In this document: positions 8,425-16,281 of the stretch, one piece after another
Position numbering within the stretch: position 1 is the stretch's first letter
How the letters are laid out: every line of letters starts with the position of its first letter
Assembly (NCBI RefSeq): GCF_042666615.1
Contig: NZ_JBHTDD010000003.1
Span: 239,608-303,607, forward strand
DNA: 64,000 nt
Source of the DNA: KBS50 sp042666615
GTDB taxonomy: Bacteria; Actinomycetota; Actinomycetes; Mycobacteriales; Micromonosporaceae
Direction: 5' to 3'
The notes under the pieces: model-generated
What the model was told of the DNA's origin: nothing
Database searches by the model: none
The model's input: only the letters and a program-made list of their open reading frames with translations
Position numbers and translations under genes: made by a program

Positions 8425-9456
8425 ATGAAGGCGGTAGTCATCACCGGTCTCGACGGCACCTGGGAGGTCCGCGACGTGCCGACCCCCAGCCCGGCGCCGG
8501 GTCAAGTGCTGGTCAGGGTACGGGCCTGCGGAATATGTCACAACGACGTGCTCGCCACCCGCGGAGTCATCCCGTTCCCCTCGGTCGATCCGCCCGTACC
8601 GGGGCACGAGGCGGTCGGCGAGATCGTCGAGGTCGGCGCGGGCGTACGGACCCGGGCGGTCGGCGACCGGGTGGGCGTTCCCTGGATCCAGGGCGGCTGC
8701 GGGTCGTGCGACCACTGCCGGCGCGGCCTGCCGCTCACCGGGCAGACGGCGTTCCTCTGTGCCGCGCCGGCGACCACCGGCTTTACCGTCCCTGGTGGAC
8801 AGTCCGAGTACCTGGTCGCCGACGCGGCCGGAACCGTGCCGCTGCCGGCCGGCGTGCCGGACGAACTCGCCGCGCCGGTGCTCTGCGCCGGCTACACGGC
8901 GTGGAGCGCGTTGCGGACCGCCGAACCCCGACCGCACGACCGGATCGCCGTGGTCGGGATCGGTGGGGTCGGCCACCTGGCCGTACAGTTCGCCCACGCC
9001 ACCGGGGCGGAAACCGTCGCCGTCACCCACTCACCGGACAAACACGCGGCGGCCCGGGAGCTGGGTGCGGACCTCGTCGTGGGTACGGGCGCCGAACTGG
9101 CCGCCGCCGGCGGCGCCGACGTCATCCTGATGACCGGCAACTCGCACCGGGCCGCGGCCGACACCCTGCCGGCGCTGCGGCCGGGTGGCCGGCTGGTGCT
9201 GGCCGGGATCGACCTCGCCGAGCCGTTCGCCATCCCGCCTGGTCCGCTCCCGTTCTTCGCGCTCGGGCAGCGGGTGCTGGGCGCCACCCACGCCGGGCCG
9301 TCCTACCTGGCCGAGGCACTCGACCTCGTCGCCCGCGGGCTGGTCACCCCCCGGGTCGAGGTGTTCGACGCCGACCGGGTCGCCGACGCGGTGCGGCGGG
9401 TGGCGAAGGGTGAGGTCCGGTTCCGGGCGGTCGTCAGCTACCCCGGACGGGGGTGA
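8425..9456 (+). CDS. zinc-dependent alcohol dehydrogenase (MDR family)
   Basis: This 343-residue medium-chain dehydrogenase/reductase interconverts an alcohol and an aldehyde or ketone with NAD(P). CGICHNDV gives catalytic-zinc Cys38 beside His39, PGHEAVGEIVEVG gives the His-Glu pair, and a structural-zinc-like cluster GCGSCDHCRRG follows, with the last Cys displaced by about ten residues. The Rossmann motif GIGGVGHLAVQFA lies near residue 178. The start has a clear AGGAGG six bases upstream. It ends against the second BtrH-like gene with a GTGA overlap. By context it may reduce or oxidise the acyl or sugar moiety made by this operon. Confidence 0.9.
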   Translation: MKAVVITGLDGTWEVRDVPTPSPAPGQVLVRVRACGICHNDVLATRGVIPFPSVDPPVPGHEAVGEIVEVGAGVRTRAVGDRVGVPWIQGGCGSCDHCRRGLPLTGQTAFLCAAPATTGFTVPGGQSEYLVADAAGTVPLPAGVPDELAAPVLCAGYTAWSALRTAEPRPHDRIAVVGIGGVGHLAVQFAHATGAETVAVTHSPDKHAAARELGADLVVGTGAELAAAGGADVILMTGNSHRAAADTLPALRPGGRLVLAGIDLAEPFAIPPGPLPFFALGQRVLGATHAGPSYLAEALDLVARGLVTPRVEVFDADRVADAVRRVAKGEVRFRAVVSYPGRG

Positions 9457-9461
9457 TCGGC

Positions 9462-10499
9462 ATGTCCGTCCGCTACGTCGGCGACGGCCCGTACTGCTAC
9501 GCCGACGCGCTCACCATGGCCCTCGGGCCGACAAGTCCCGGCCCGGCCGCCATCGAGGTGCTCACCGGATCCCCGTACGGGTTGGCGCTGCACGGCCCGG
9601 ACCTGCCGTTCTTCTCACCCGCGGGATGGAACCCGGAACTCGGCATCCCAGCCGCCCTGGACCTGCTCGGCTGGACGTGCGAGCGGACCAGCGGATCGGC
9701 CGACGAGGCGGTGACCCGCATCGCGCGGGCCACGCCGGCCGATCCGGTGGTCACCGGCCCGATCGAGATGGGCCTGCTGCCGCATCACCCCGGGCTCGGG
9801 CAGGCCATCGGCGCCGAGCATTACATCCTGGTCATCGGGCTGGAGGGGGAGACGGTCCGGATGCACGACCCGCGCGGCTTCCCGTACGCGACGCTGCCGC
9901 TGGACTCGTTCCTGGCCGCCTGGCAGACCGACGCGTTCGTCTATCCGGTGGAACCGTTCATCACGCGCAGCGCGTTCCGCCGGGTTCACGAGGTCGAGCT
10001 GGCGACCGCGGTACGCGCCTCGCTGCCGGCCGCCGTACGCTGGCTCGACGGCGCGGACGCGGCGGCCGCCGCCGAACGGATCGCCCGGATCGTCGAGGAT
10101 GGGCTCACCAACTCGCAGTACAAGTACCTCGTGGAGTACACGGTCAGCGGTGGCGCCCGCCGGCTGAGTGACGCGGCCCTGCTGCTCGGCGGGATCGGCT
10201 GCGCCGGCCCGGCGCAGATCCTGGAGCACCAGGCCCGGCTGGTCGGGGCCTTGCAGCATCCGCTGGTCGCCGGGGACCGGGCCGCCGCGGCGACGCTGTG
10301 CCGCACGCTGGCGCCCACGTACGCGTGCCTGCGTGACGAACTGCGGCGGGTGCTGGCGGACGACGCGCCGACGATCGCGCCGGACGACGCGCCGACGATC
10401 GCGCCGGACGACGCGCCGACGACCGCGCCGACGACCGCGCCGACGACCGCGCCGACGACCGCGCCGACGACCGCGACGTCGCCGGCGATGTCGGCCTGA
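9462..10499 (+). CDS. BtrH/C39-peptidase-like cysteine protein, copy 2 (repeat tail)
   Basis: This 345-residue paralogue of the 1499 gene is strikingly similar along the first 290 residues, including VLTGSPYG, WNPELGI and LTNSQYKYLVEY. The candidate catalytic residues are conserved: Cys12, His120 and Asp136. It differs by a C-terminal tail of Asp-Asp-Ala-Pro-Thr-Ile-Ala-Pro and Ala-Pro-Thr-Thr repeats (about 45 residues). The ATG at 9462 was chosen by alignment with copy 1; GTG 9453, which overlaps the dehydrogenase stop, is an alternative. Two copies at the two ends of one operon suggest two acyl-transfer steps or two acceptors, which is inference. Confidence 0.6.
   Translation: MSVRYVGDGPYCYADALTMALGPTSPGPAAIEVLTGSPYGLALHGPDLPFFSPAGWNPELGIPAALDLLGWTCERTSGSADEAVTRIARATPADPVVTGPIEMGLLPHHPGLGQAIGAEHYILVIGLEGETVRMHDPRGFPYATLPLDSFLAAWQTDAFVYPVEPFITRSAFRRVHEVELATAVRASLPAAVRWLDGADAAAAAERIARIVEDGLTNSQYKYLVEYTVSGGARRLSDAALLLGGIGCAGPAQILEHQARLVGALQHPLVAGDRAAAATLCRTLAPTYACLRDELRRVLADDAPTIAPDDAPTIAPDDAPTTAPTTAPTTAPTTAPTTATSPAMSA
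10358..10480 (+). repeat. in-frame tandem repeats in the tail of BtrH-like copy 2
   Basis: Three 24-bp units (beginning at 10358, 10382 and 10406, encoding DDAPTIAP-like octads) run into about four 12-bp units encoding APTT. All keep the reading frame. Such arrays change length by slipped-strand replication, so the tail length probably varies between strains. Confidence 0.9.
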
Positions 10500-10546
10500 G
10501 AACCGTCGGCCTGGGGCCGGTTCGGGTGAACCCGCTCGCCGCCCGT

Positions 10547-10623
10547 TGATCGACTCGATGTCGGCGTACTAGGGGTGTCTTCGGGCTCCGGACACCCCTA
10601 CTACGCCTACATCGAGTCGATCA
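10547..10623. terminator. long inverted repeat, likely bidirectional terminator/REP-like hairpin 1
   Basis: The arms at 10547-10579 and 10591-10623 are 33 bases each, with only about two mismatches and an 11-base loop rich in G and C. It lies between the end of the + strand operon (10499) and the end of the - strand monooxygenase (10992). The outer part TGATCGACTCGATGT recurs in the next hairpin. No T-tract follows, as is usual in high-GC terminators. Confidence 0.75.
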
Positions 10624-10677
10624 TGCCCATCGTGCCCTTTGTCCGATGTGGTCGGCGTTGTCGTCGACCCGCACCCC

Positions 10678-10754
10678 TTGATCGACTCGATGTGCGGCAT
10701 GTCGCGGGGTTGGCTGCCGTCCAACCCCCGACATACCGCACATCGAGTTGATCG
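10678..10754. terminator. long inverted repeat, likely bidirectional terminator/REP-like hairpin 2
   Basis: The arms at about 10678-10713 and 10721-10754 pair over roughly 33 positions with a few mismatches and a short loop. The first 16 bases of the left arm (TTGATCGACTCGATGT) repeat those of hairpin 1, so the two belong to one repeat family rather than being independent terminators. Confidence 0.7.
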
Positions 10755-10801
10755 TGGCCAGATCTCGCCGCGCCCGTCCGGCCGGACTGAGTTCGGGGGT
10801 C

Positions 10802-10906
10802 GGCGGTGCCGGGTGCGCCGATGGCGGAACCGGACCACATGCGGCGGTGTCGGGTGCGCCGATGGCGGAACCGGACCACATGCGGCGGTGCCGGGTGCGC
10901 CGATGG
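10802..10906. repeat. 41-bp tandem repeat, 2.5 copies
   Basis: Units run 10802-10842 and 10843-10883 with one mismatch, plus a partial unit 10884-10906. The stretch 10500-10991 (492 bp) holds no gene: it consists of the two hairpins, this array and the 18-bp array that follows. Confidence 0.9.
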
Positions 10907-10907
10907 A

Positions 10908-10975
10908 GGGCCGCGACCCGGGTAGGGGCCGCGATCCGGGTAGGGGCCGCGACCCGGGTAGAGGGCCGCGACCCC
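10908..10975. repeat. 18-bp tandem repeat, about 3.7 copies
   Basis: Units GGGCCGCGACCCGGGTA plus one or two G/A bases start at 10908, 10926, 10944 and 10963 with one substitution. The last unit stops 16 bp before the end of the monooxygenase gene on the - strand. Confidence 0.88.
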
Positions 10976-10991
10976 TGGTGCGGTTAGCGAC

Positions 10992-12362
10992 TCAGGTCGA
11001 GACGCTCGCGGGCCGGGCCACGGCGCTCCTCCCGGTCCGCCGCGACAGCCGCAGCACGCGCCAGACGAACCCCGGTCGCAGGATCGACTGCGGTGGCGAG
11101 ACCAGGCCGGCCGTGCTGAGGAAGGCGGCGGTTATCCGGGAGTCGCGGGTGGCGGCGGCCTGGATCCGGGCCAGGTACGCATGATTGATCTTGGTTTTCA
11201 GGGAACGCCGTCCAGGCACGTCCGGGAAGGTCAGGCTCATGCTTGTGGTCATCTCCCAGGCGGGGTCGATGACCCGGCCGACATCGCGGGCGAAGGCACG
11301 CGGATCGGGGGTGCTGCCCCGGTTGAGGTGCTTACGCAGGGCGAGCGCCTCCAGCGCGGCGAGTGTCTGGCCCTGGGCGAAGACCGGGTTCGGCGAACAC
11401 ACCGCGTCCCCCAGGACGAGCAGCCGGTCCGGGAACCGGTTGAGCCACTCGTACCGCCGCCGCAGCGTCGTCGGGAAGCGGAACTGCACGGGATCGTCAA
11501 GCGGCTCGGCGTCCCGGATCAGCTCGTAGATGTCCTGGGTGGCCAACGACCGGACGAACTCGGTGTAGCCCTCCGGGTCGGTCGGCGGATGGTCACCGAG
11601 GATGCCGTACGTGGTCAGCTCTATCCGGCCGCCGTCGGTCTTGGTGCAGATGGCACCGCGGGGCAACTCCGGTGAGGCGACCGAGACGATCGACACGTCG
11701 TCGCCCAGCGGATCGTTCCGCAGCCGGTAGTGCCGGGTGCCGTAGCCGAGCCCGATCTTGGTGCCCTCCTCCTTGACCTCCGGATAACCCCATTCGGCCA
11801 ACCAGAGGTGGGTACGCGAACCACGGCCACAGGCGTCGACGACCAGATCGGCGTTGAGGACCTCGTCGCCCCGCCCGATCGCCTTGTGGTGCACCCGGAC
11901 CCCGGTCACCCGCTTGCGGTCCGGCGTGGTCGCCAGGCCCGTGATGTCGCATCCGCCGACGAACTCCACGTTCGGCAGCGCCGCCACCCGGCGGTAGATG
12001 TGCGCCTCCATCACCGGCCGGGTGGCCGCCACGCTTGTCAGCCCGGCCCGCTTCTGGCGCAGTTGCCGGCCGTTGAAGTACCAGCGCACCGTCCCGGACA
12101 GGTCGGACAGCGGCACGCCATCGGCGACCAGCTCGTCCGTGATGCCCGGGAACAGTTCCTCCAGGGCCTGATGGCCACGGGCCAGCAGGCCGTTGATGTG
12201 CCGGCCCTGCGGCGCGCCGCGTCGCCACGCGCTCTCGCCGGTGAGGTGGTCACGGTCGACCACCAGCACCTCCGTGTACGCCTCCGCGAGCACGTTGGCG
12301 GCGGTCAACCCGGCGATCCCGCCGCCGAGCACGATCGCCCGGTCACCGATGTGCGTACCCAT
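10992..12362 (-). CDS. FAD-dependent monooxygenase/halogenase-like oxidoreductase 1
   Basis: This 456-residue flavoprotein belongs to the class A monooxygenase-like superfamily. The N-terminus shows GGGIAGL (FAD ADP-binding) and the end of the second strand VVDRD. LLVLGDAVCSPNPVFAQGQT is the GD motif contacting the FAD ribityl chain. It lacks the Trp-x-Trp-x-Ile motif of flavin-dependent halogenases in any form I could see, so hydroxylation or dehydrogenation is more likely. It is a paralogue of the 13786 gene. The gap to the upstream aminotransferase is 34 bp, with AGGAGGGAAGGGA ahead of the ATG. It probably oxidises an intermediate of the cluster; no substrate can be assigned. Confidence 0.8.
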   Translation of the reverse strand: MGTHIGDRAIVLGGGIAGLTAANVLAEAYTEVLVVDRDHLTGESAWRRGAPQGRHINGLLARGHQALEELFPGITDELVADGVPLSDLSGTVRWYFNGRQLRQKRAGLTSVAATRPVMEAHIYRRVAALPNVEFVGGCDITGLATTPDRKRVTGVRVHHKAIGRGDEVLNADLVVDACGRGSRTHLWLAEWGYPEVKEEGTKIGLGYGTRHYRLRNDPLGDDVSIVSVASPELPRGAICTKTDGGRIELTTYGILGDHPPTDPEGYTEFVRSLATQDIYELIRDAEPLDDPVQFRFPTTLRRRYEWLNRFPDRLLVLGDAVCSPNPVFAQGQTLAALEALALRKHLNRGSTPDPRAFARDVGRVIDPAWEMTTSMSLTFPDVPGRRSLKTKINHAYLARIQAAATRDSRITAAFLSTAGLVSPPQSILRPGFVWRVLRLSRRTGRSAVARPASVST

Positions 12363-12396
12363 GCTGCTCGTCCCTTCCCTCCTGTCGGATGCCGGC

Positions 12397-13776
12397 TCAG
12401 CGGGGCGTCAGCCGGCCGGTGGTGTCCATCCGCGACAACACCTCGGTCAGTCCGGCCGCCGCGCGACCGACCTGCCGCTCGTCGATGACGAGCGGCGGAG
12501 ACAGGGTGATGACGTTTCCGTAGTCGCGGGCGATCACGCCGTGGTTGCGGTGCAGGTCGAGGACGGCGTTGCGGGCCACCGGTGGCATCAGCGGTTCATG
12601 TGTCTCCCGGTTGGCCACCAGCTCGATGCCGGCGGTCGCGCCGACCACCCGCACGTCGCCCACGGCGGGCAGGTCGCGCAGCGGGGCGAGGCCGGACCGC
12701 AGCCAGTCGGCGATGTGGTGCGCCCGGCCCGGCAGCGCCTCCTTCTCCAGCACGTCGAGGTTGGCCAGGCCGACCGCGCAGGCGACCGGGTGACCGAAGT
12801 ACGTGTGACCGTGGTAGAAGCCCTCCGCGCTGACCAGCGTCTCGCCGACCTCGTCCCGGGTGAGCACGGCGCCCAGTGGCGCGTACCCGCTGGTGAGGCC
12901 CTTGGCGGTGACGATGATGTCCGGGGAGAGGCCGCGCTGCGGCGAGTCGAACCAGGCGCCGGTGCGGCCGAACGCGGTGACCACCTCGTCGGCGATGAGC
13001 AGGATGCCGTGCCGGTGGAGCACCTCGCTGACCCGTGGCCAGTAGTCGGCCATCGGCGCGTGCACCCCGCCGCCGGCCATCACCGGTTCACCGATCATCG
13101 CGGCGATCTTGTCAGCGCCGATCCGTTCGATCGTCTGCTCCAGCTCGGCGACCAGAAAGTCGGTCGGGTCCTGCCCGCCGTACAACTCGGTGTGGTAGGG
13201 CCAGGCGGGGGTGAGCCGCTCGATGTGCGGCAGCAGCGGTCCGATGGCGACGTGCAGGTGCTCGAAGCCGGTGGCCGTGCCGCTGCCGTAGGTGGCGCCG
13301 TGGTACGCGAACTGGCGGGAGATGACCCAGGTCCGGTCGGACTCGCCCCGGCGGTGGTGGTAGAGCCGGGCCGCCTTGATGGCGCTGTCCACGCCCTCCG
13401 AACCGCCGTTTGTGAAGAACACCCGGTCGAAGCCGGCCGGGGACAGATCCACCAGGCGAGTCGCGAGTTCGATCGAGCGGTCGTTTGTGAACTCGTAGAA
13501 GCTGGTGAAGTAGCCGAGCCGGGCCGCCTGTTCGGCGGCGACCTCGGCGATCTCCGGTCGGCCGTGCCCGATCTGGCACAGCCAGTTGCCGCCGCCCGTC
13601 ACGTCCAGAAACTCGGTGCCGTGCGCGTCCCACACCGCGCAGCCCTTGCCGCGCACGATGACGGAACGGTCGGCGCGGTCGGCGCTCAGGTGCGGGTGGA
13701 TCAGGTGCCGTCGGTCCAGCGCCTCCAGCTCGGTCGAGGCCGCCGATCCGGTGGCCGTCGTGGGCGAGATCGTCAC
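12397..13776 (-). CDS. class III PLP-dependent aminotransferase
   Basis: This 459-residue fold-type I enzyme transfers an amino group using PLP. Typical segments are FFTNGGSEGVDSAIKAAR, IADEVVTAFGRTG and the Schiff-base lysine context VTAKGLTSGYAPLGAV. Class III members act on omega-amines, amino acids or keto-sugars. It starts with GTG at 13776, preceded by AGGAG. It is sandwiched between two paralogous FAD monooxygenases (gaps 9 bp and 34 bp), so the three form one operon. A paired oxidise-then-aminate role is inferred. Confidence 0.9.
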   Translation of the reverse strand: MTISPTTATGSAASTELEALDRRHLIHPHLSADRADRSVIVRGKGCAVWDAHGTEFLDVTGGGNWLCQIGHGRPEIAEVAAEQAARLGYFTSFYEFTNDRSIELATRLVDLSPAGFDRVFFTNGGSEGVDSAIKAARLYHHRRGESDRTWVISRQFAYHGATYGSGTATGFEHLHVAIGPLLPHIERLTPAWPYHTELYGGQDPTDFLVAELEQTIERIGADKIAAMIGEPVMAGGGVHAPMADYWPRVSEVLHRHGILLIADEVVTAFGRTGAWFDSPQRGLSPDIIVTAKGLTSGYAPLGAVLTRDEVGETLVSAEGFYHGHTYFGHPVACAVGLANLDVLEKEALPGRAHHIADWLRSGLAPLRDLPAVGDVRVVGATAGIELVANRETHEPLMPPVARNAVLDLHRNHGVIARDYGNVITLSPPLVIDERQVGRAAAGLTEVLSRMDTTGRLTPR

Positions 13777-13785
13777 AGTCGGCTC

Positions 13786-15159
13786 CTATCGTGAGTACGT
13801 GTTGACGGGGGGTCGCGGCTGTCCGGCCGCCGGCGCCGCAGCGCGCCCGCCGTTGCGCAGCACGCGCCAGGCCATCGCGGGCCGCATCAGCGCCGGCGGC
13901 GGGTCGACCAGGCCGGTCACCCGCATGAAGGCCGCGGTGATGCCGGCGTCGCGGGTCGCGGCCAACTGCAACCGGCCCATGTACGCGTTGGCCAGCCGAA
14001 CCTTCGGGGTCCGGCGACCCTCGACGGCCGGGAAGCTCAGGTCACCGCCGGCGGCGATGTCCCAGGGCGTGTCGATGACCCGAGCGATGTCGCGCAGGAA
14101 GTCACGCGGGTTCGGCTCGGCGCCGCCGGACAGGTGGTCGCGCAGGATCCGCGCCTCCATCGCCGAGACGATCATTCCTTGGCCGTACACCGGGTTGAAG
14201 CTGCACACCGCGTCGCCGAGCACGAGCAGACCGCTCGGCATGGCCGGCAGGTGCTCGTACCGCCGGCGCACGCTGGCCGGGAAGCGGAAACACACCGGTT
14301 CGTCGAGGGGCTCGGCGTCGCGGATGGCGTCGGCGATGTCCGGGATGGGCAGCGAGCGGGCGTACGCCTCGAAGCCCGCCGGATCGGTCGGCGGCTGGTC
14401 GCCGAGGACGCCGGTGAGCGACAGGATGCACCGGTCGGGACCGACCCGGCCGAAGAACGCGCCGCGTGGGTGGGCGGGGGTGGCGACCGGGTTGATCGAC
14501 TGGTCGCCGTGGAAGTGGTCGACGAGCGGGCGGTAATGCCGGGTCGTGTAGGCCAGGCCGATCTTGACCCGTTCCTCCGTCGGCCGGCGGTAGCCCAGTT
14601 CTTCAAGCCAGACCGGGGTACGCGAGCCGCGGCCGGTGGCGTCGACCACCAGGTCGGCGTCGATCACCTCCGGGGTGCCGTCCGCCCGGTCCTGGACCCG
14701 CACGCCGGTCACCCGGTCGGTGCCGGTCGTGACGAGGCCGAGGATGTCGCGGCCCCCGACGAAGCGGACGTTGCCGAGTGCGGACACCCGATCCCGGACG
14801 TGGCTCTCCAGCACCGGCCGGTCGGCGGTGATGGACGTCAGTCCGGAGTCGGCGGGCAGCATCCGGCGCCCGTCGACGTACCAGCGCATCCGGGCCAGGT
14901 CGCCGGTCGGCACGCCGGCGGCCCGGACCTCCTCGGTGAAGCCCGGAAACAGCTCCTCGACGATCTGCTGGCCCCGACCGTGCAGCGAGTGCGCGTGGTT
15001 GCCCTGCGGGACACCACGCCGCGGCAGGCCGTGCCGGGTCAGCTCGTCGCGGTCCACCACGCACACCCGCGGGTACGCTTCGGCGAGCACCCGGGCGGCG
15101 AGCAGCCCGGCCATGCTCCCGCCGAGCACCACCGCGCTGTTTCCGAGGTGTGTGCTCAC
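13786..15159 (-). CDS. FAD-dependent monooxygenase-like oxidoreductase 2
   Basis: This 457-residue paralogue of the 10992 product has the same layout: GGSMAGLLAAR for FAD binding (the second Gly of the usual GxGxxG is Ser), VVDRDEL, and LLVLGDAVCSFNPVYGQGM. The start was set at GTG 15159 because AAGGAGG lies six bases upstream; the frame stays open to 15216 but lacks a site there. The substrate is unknown. Duplication next to one aminotransferase suggests sequential oxidations of related intermediates. Confidence 0.8.
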   Translation of the reverse strand: MSTHLGNSAVVLGGSMAGLLAARVLAEAYPRVCVVDRDELTRHGLPRRGVPQGNHAHSLHGRGQQIVEELFPGFTEEVRAAGVPTGDLARMRWYVDGRRMLPADSGLTSITADRPVLESHVRDRVSALGNVRFVGGRDILGLVTTGTDRVTGVRVQDRADGTPEVIDADLVVDATGRGSRTPVWLEELGYRRPTEERVKIGLAYTTRHYRPLVDHFHGDQSINPVATPAHPRGAFFGRVGPDRCILSLTGVLGDQPPTDPAGFEAYARSLPIPDIADAIRDAEPLDEPVCFRFPASVRRRYEHLPAMPSGLLVLGDAVCSFNPVYGQGMIVSAMEARILRDHLSGGAEPNPRDFLRDIARVIDTPWDIAAGGDLSFPAVEGRRTPKVRLANAYMGRLQLAATRDAGITAAFMRVTGLVDPPPALMRPAMAWRVLRNGGRAAAPAAGQPRPPVNTYSR

Positions 15160-15322
15160 GCGATCCTCCTTCGGGCCGGCAACTCTCCTGGTTGGGAATA
15201 GCGGTCGACACGTCAATCGGCCGCTTGATGAAAACTATCCGGCCGCGCGGCACCGAGAGAAGGTGAAAGCGTGCGGTGATATGTGCTCCGCAATTTCGGA
15301 GAATGCTGTCGAGAAAGCGGAA

Positions 15323-15354
15323 GCTCCCCGGTGGACGGTCGTCCACCGGGGAGC
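15323..15354. terminator. perfect hairpin terminator after the VOC operon
   Basis: The 14-bp perfect arms 15323-15336 and 15341-15354 enclose a 4-base loop, 18 bp beyond the VOC stop codon on the - strand. The segment 15160-15322 upstream of the monooxygenase 2 start is relatively AT-rich and should hold the promoter of that operon. Confidence 0.85.
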
Positions 15355-15372
15355 GTCGCGGAACGTGTCGAA

Positions 15373-15747
15373 CTAGCCCTCGATCACGGACAGGATGTTG
15401 CCGGCCGGGTCCTTGAACCACGCCTGTTTCGGCCCGGGCTGGGCGATGCCCTTCGCGTCGGTCTTCAGCGGACCGGAGTCGTACTGCTCGAAGGTGACCC
15501 CGGCGGCGGTCATCCGGTCGACGGTGGTCTCGATGTCGTCCACCGGGAAGTTGAGCACCGTGTGCTCGGCGGGGCGGTGCCCCGGCTTCTCGTAGACCAG
15601 CACCGAATATCCGTTGGCGGCCCGCAGGATCATCAGGCCCTCGTCTATCTCGATGACCTCGACGCCGAGTGTCGAACCGTAGAAATCCTTTGCCCTGCTG
15701 AGGTCCTCGAACGCGACGCCCGCGTAGAACGGCGAATTCTTCAACAT
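15373..15747 (-). CDS. VOC-superfamily (glyoxalase/bleomycin-resistance-like) protein
   Basis: This 124-residue protein is a single VOC unit pair (beta-alpha-beta-beta-beta twice): FYAGVAFEDLSRAKDFYGSTLG in the first half, VDDIETTVDRMTAAG and AWFKDPAGNILSVIEG in the second. VOC proteins are metal-dependent enzymes or binding proteins that sequester small toxins. In some enediyne producers small VOC proteins give resistance by binding the drug, so a self-protection role is a reasonable inference. The ATG has AAGGAG seven bases upstream. It is last in the - strand operon before the terminator. A catalytic dioxygenase or isomerase role is the alternative. Confidence 0.85.
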   Translation of the reverse strand: MLKNSPFYAGVAFEDLSRAKDFYGSTLGVEVIEIDEGLMILRAANGYSVLVYEKPGHRPAEHTVLNFPVDDIETTVDRMTAAGVTFEQYDSGPLKTDAKGIAQPGPKQAWFKDPAGNILSVIEG

Positions 15748-15801
15748 CGCGGCTCCTTGTGTCGACGGTTCATTCCGGGCCCGATTCTACGGCCCGGAAA
15801 T

Positions 15802-16218
15802 TCACCCGGCCGGGCTGTTCTGGTACGCGGCGAGTCGCCACTGGCCGTCCTGCCGCACCACCACCCAGGTGGCCCGGATGGCGCGCTCGTCGGCGACCTC
15901 GGCCTCACCGGGTGCCAGCACACCGCCCTGGGTGACCACCACGCCAGCGTCCGATCCGAGGAACCGCAGGTCGAGTGGCTGCCCGGTGACCCGGGTGCCC
16001 TGGTAGCGGTCGGCGAAGGCCTGCGCCATGAACGAGCGGATCTCGTCGCGCCCCTTGCGGTAGAGCCCAGGCAGGATCATGGTGCCGTCCGGGGTGAACA
16101 CGTCGGCGAAGGCGTCGGCGTCGTGCGCGGCCCACGCCTCCACGATGCGCTGGGGTACGGCGGCGACGGCCGCCTGGTCGGCGTCGACGCCGCTGACGGG
16201 CAGATTCGTGGCGGTCAT
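15802..16218 (-). CDS. SgcJ/EcaC-type SnoaL-like (NTF2-fold) protein
   Basis: This 138-residue protein has the pattern of the SgcJ/EcaC family (TIGR02246): IVEAWAAHDADAFADVFTPDGTMILPG, GRDEIRSFM, RATWVVVRQDGQWRLAAYQNSP. The family is named for SgcJ of the C-1027 enediyne locus, and members occur widely in enediyne clusters with roles proposed around polyene formation or cyclisation. The start ATG has GAGAGGGA upstream. It lies 54 bp before the VOC gene and 63 bp after the flavoprotein gene, in the same operon. Family call is strong and catalytic role is unresolved. Confidence 0.82.
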   Translation of the reverse strand: MTATNLPVSGVDADQAAVAAVPQRIVEAWAAHDADAFADVFTPDGTMILPGLYRKGRDEIRSFMAQAFADRYQGTRVTGQPLDLRFLGSDAGVVVTQGGVLAPGEAEVADERAIRATWVVVRQDGQWRLAAYQNSPAG

Positions 16219-16281
16219 GTCTGTCGTCCCTCTCTGTCGAATGCGACGAATGGATTCGCGATGACGAAACGGATCCGGCGA

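Noticed and set aside
5185..9030. 1281-residue - strand open frame over the FMN oxidase, GT2 and dehydrogenase genes
   Set aside because: It is the antisense shadow of three genes with clear family motifs on the + strand, and its translation is low-complexity Arg/Gly/Pro-rich sequence with no domain.
10639..11184. 181-residue + strand frame over the hairpin and repeat region
   Set aside because: Its translation reads straight through tandem repeats and a hairpin and overlaps the monooxygenase end; no coding character.
10992..12362. flavin-dependent halogenase assignment for the FAD monooxygenases
   Set aside because: The FAD motif and GD motif are shared with hydroxylases, and the halogenase Trp-x-Trp-x-Ile motif is not seen in either copy.
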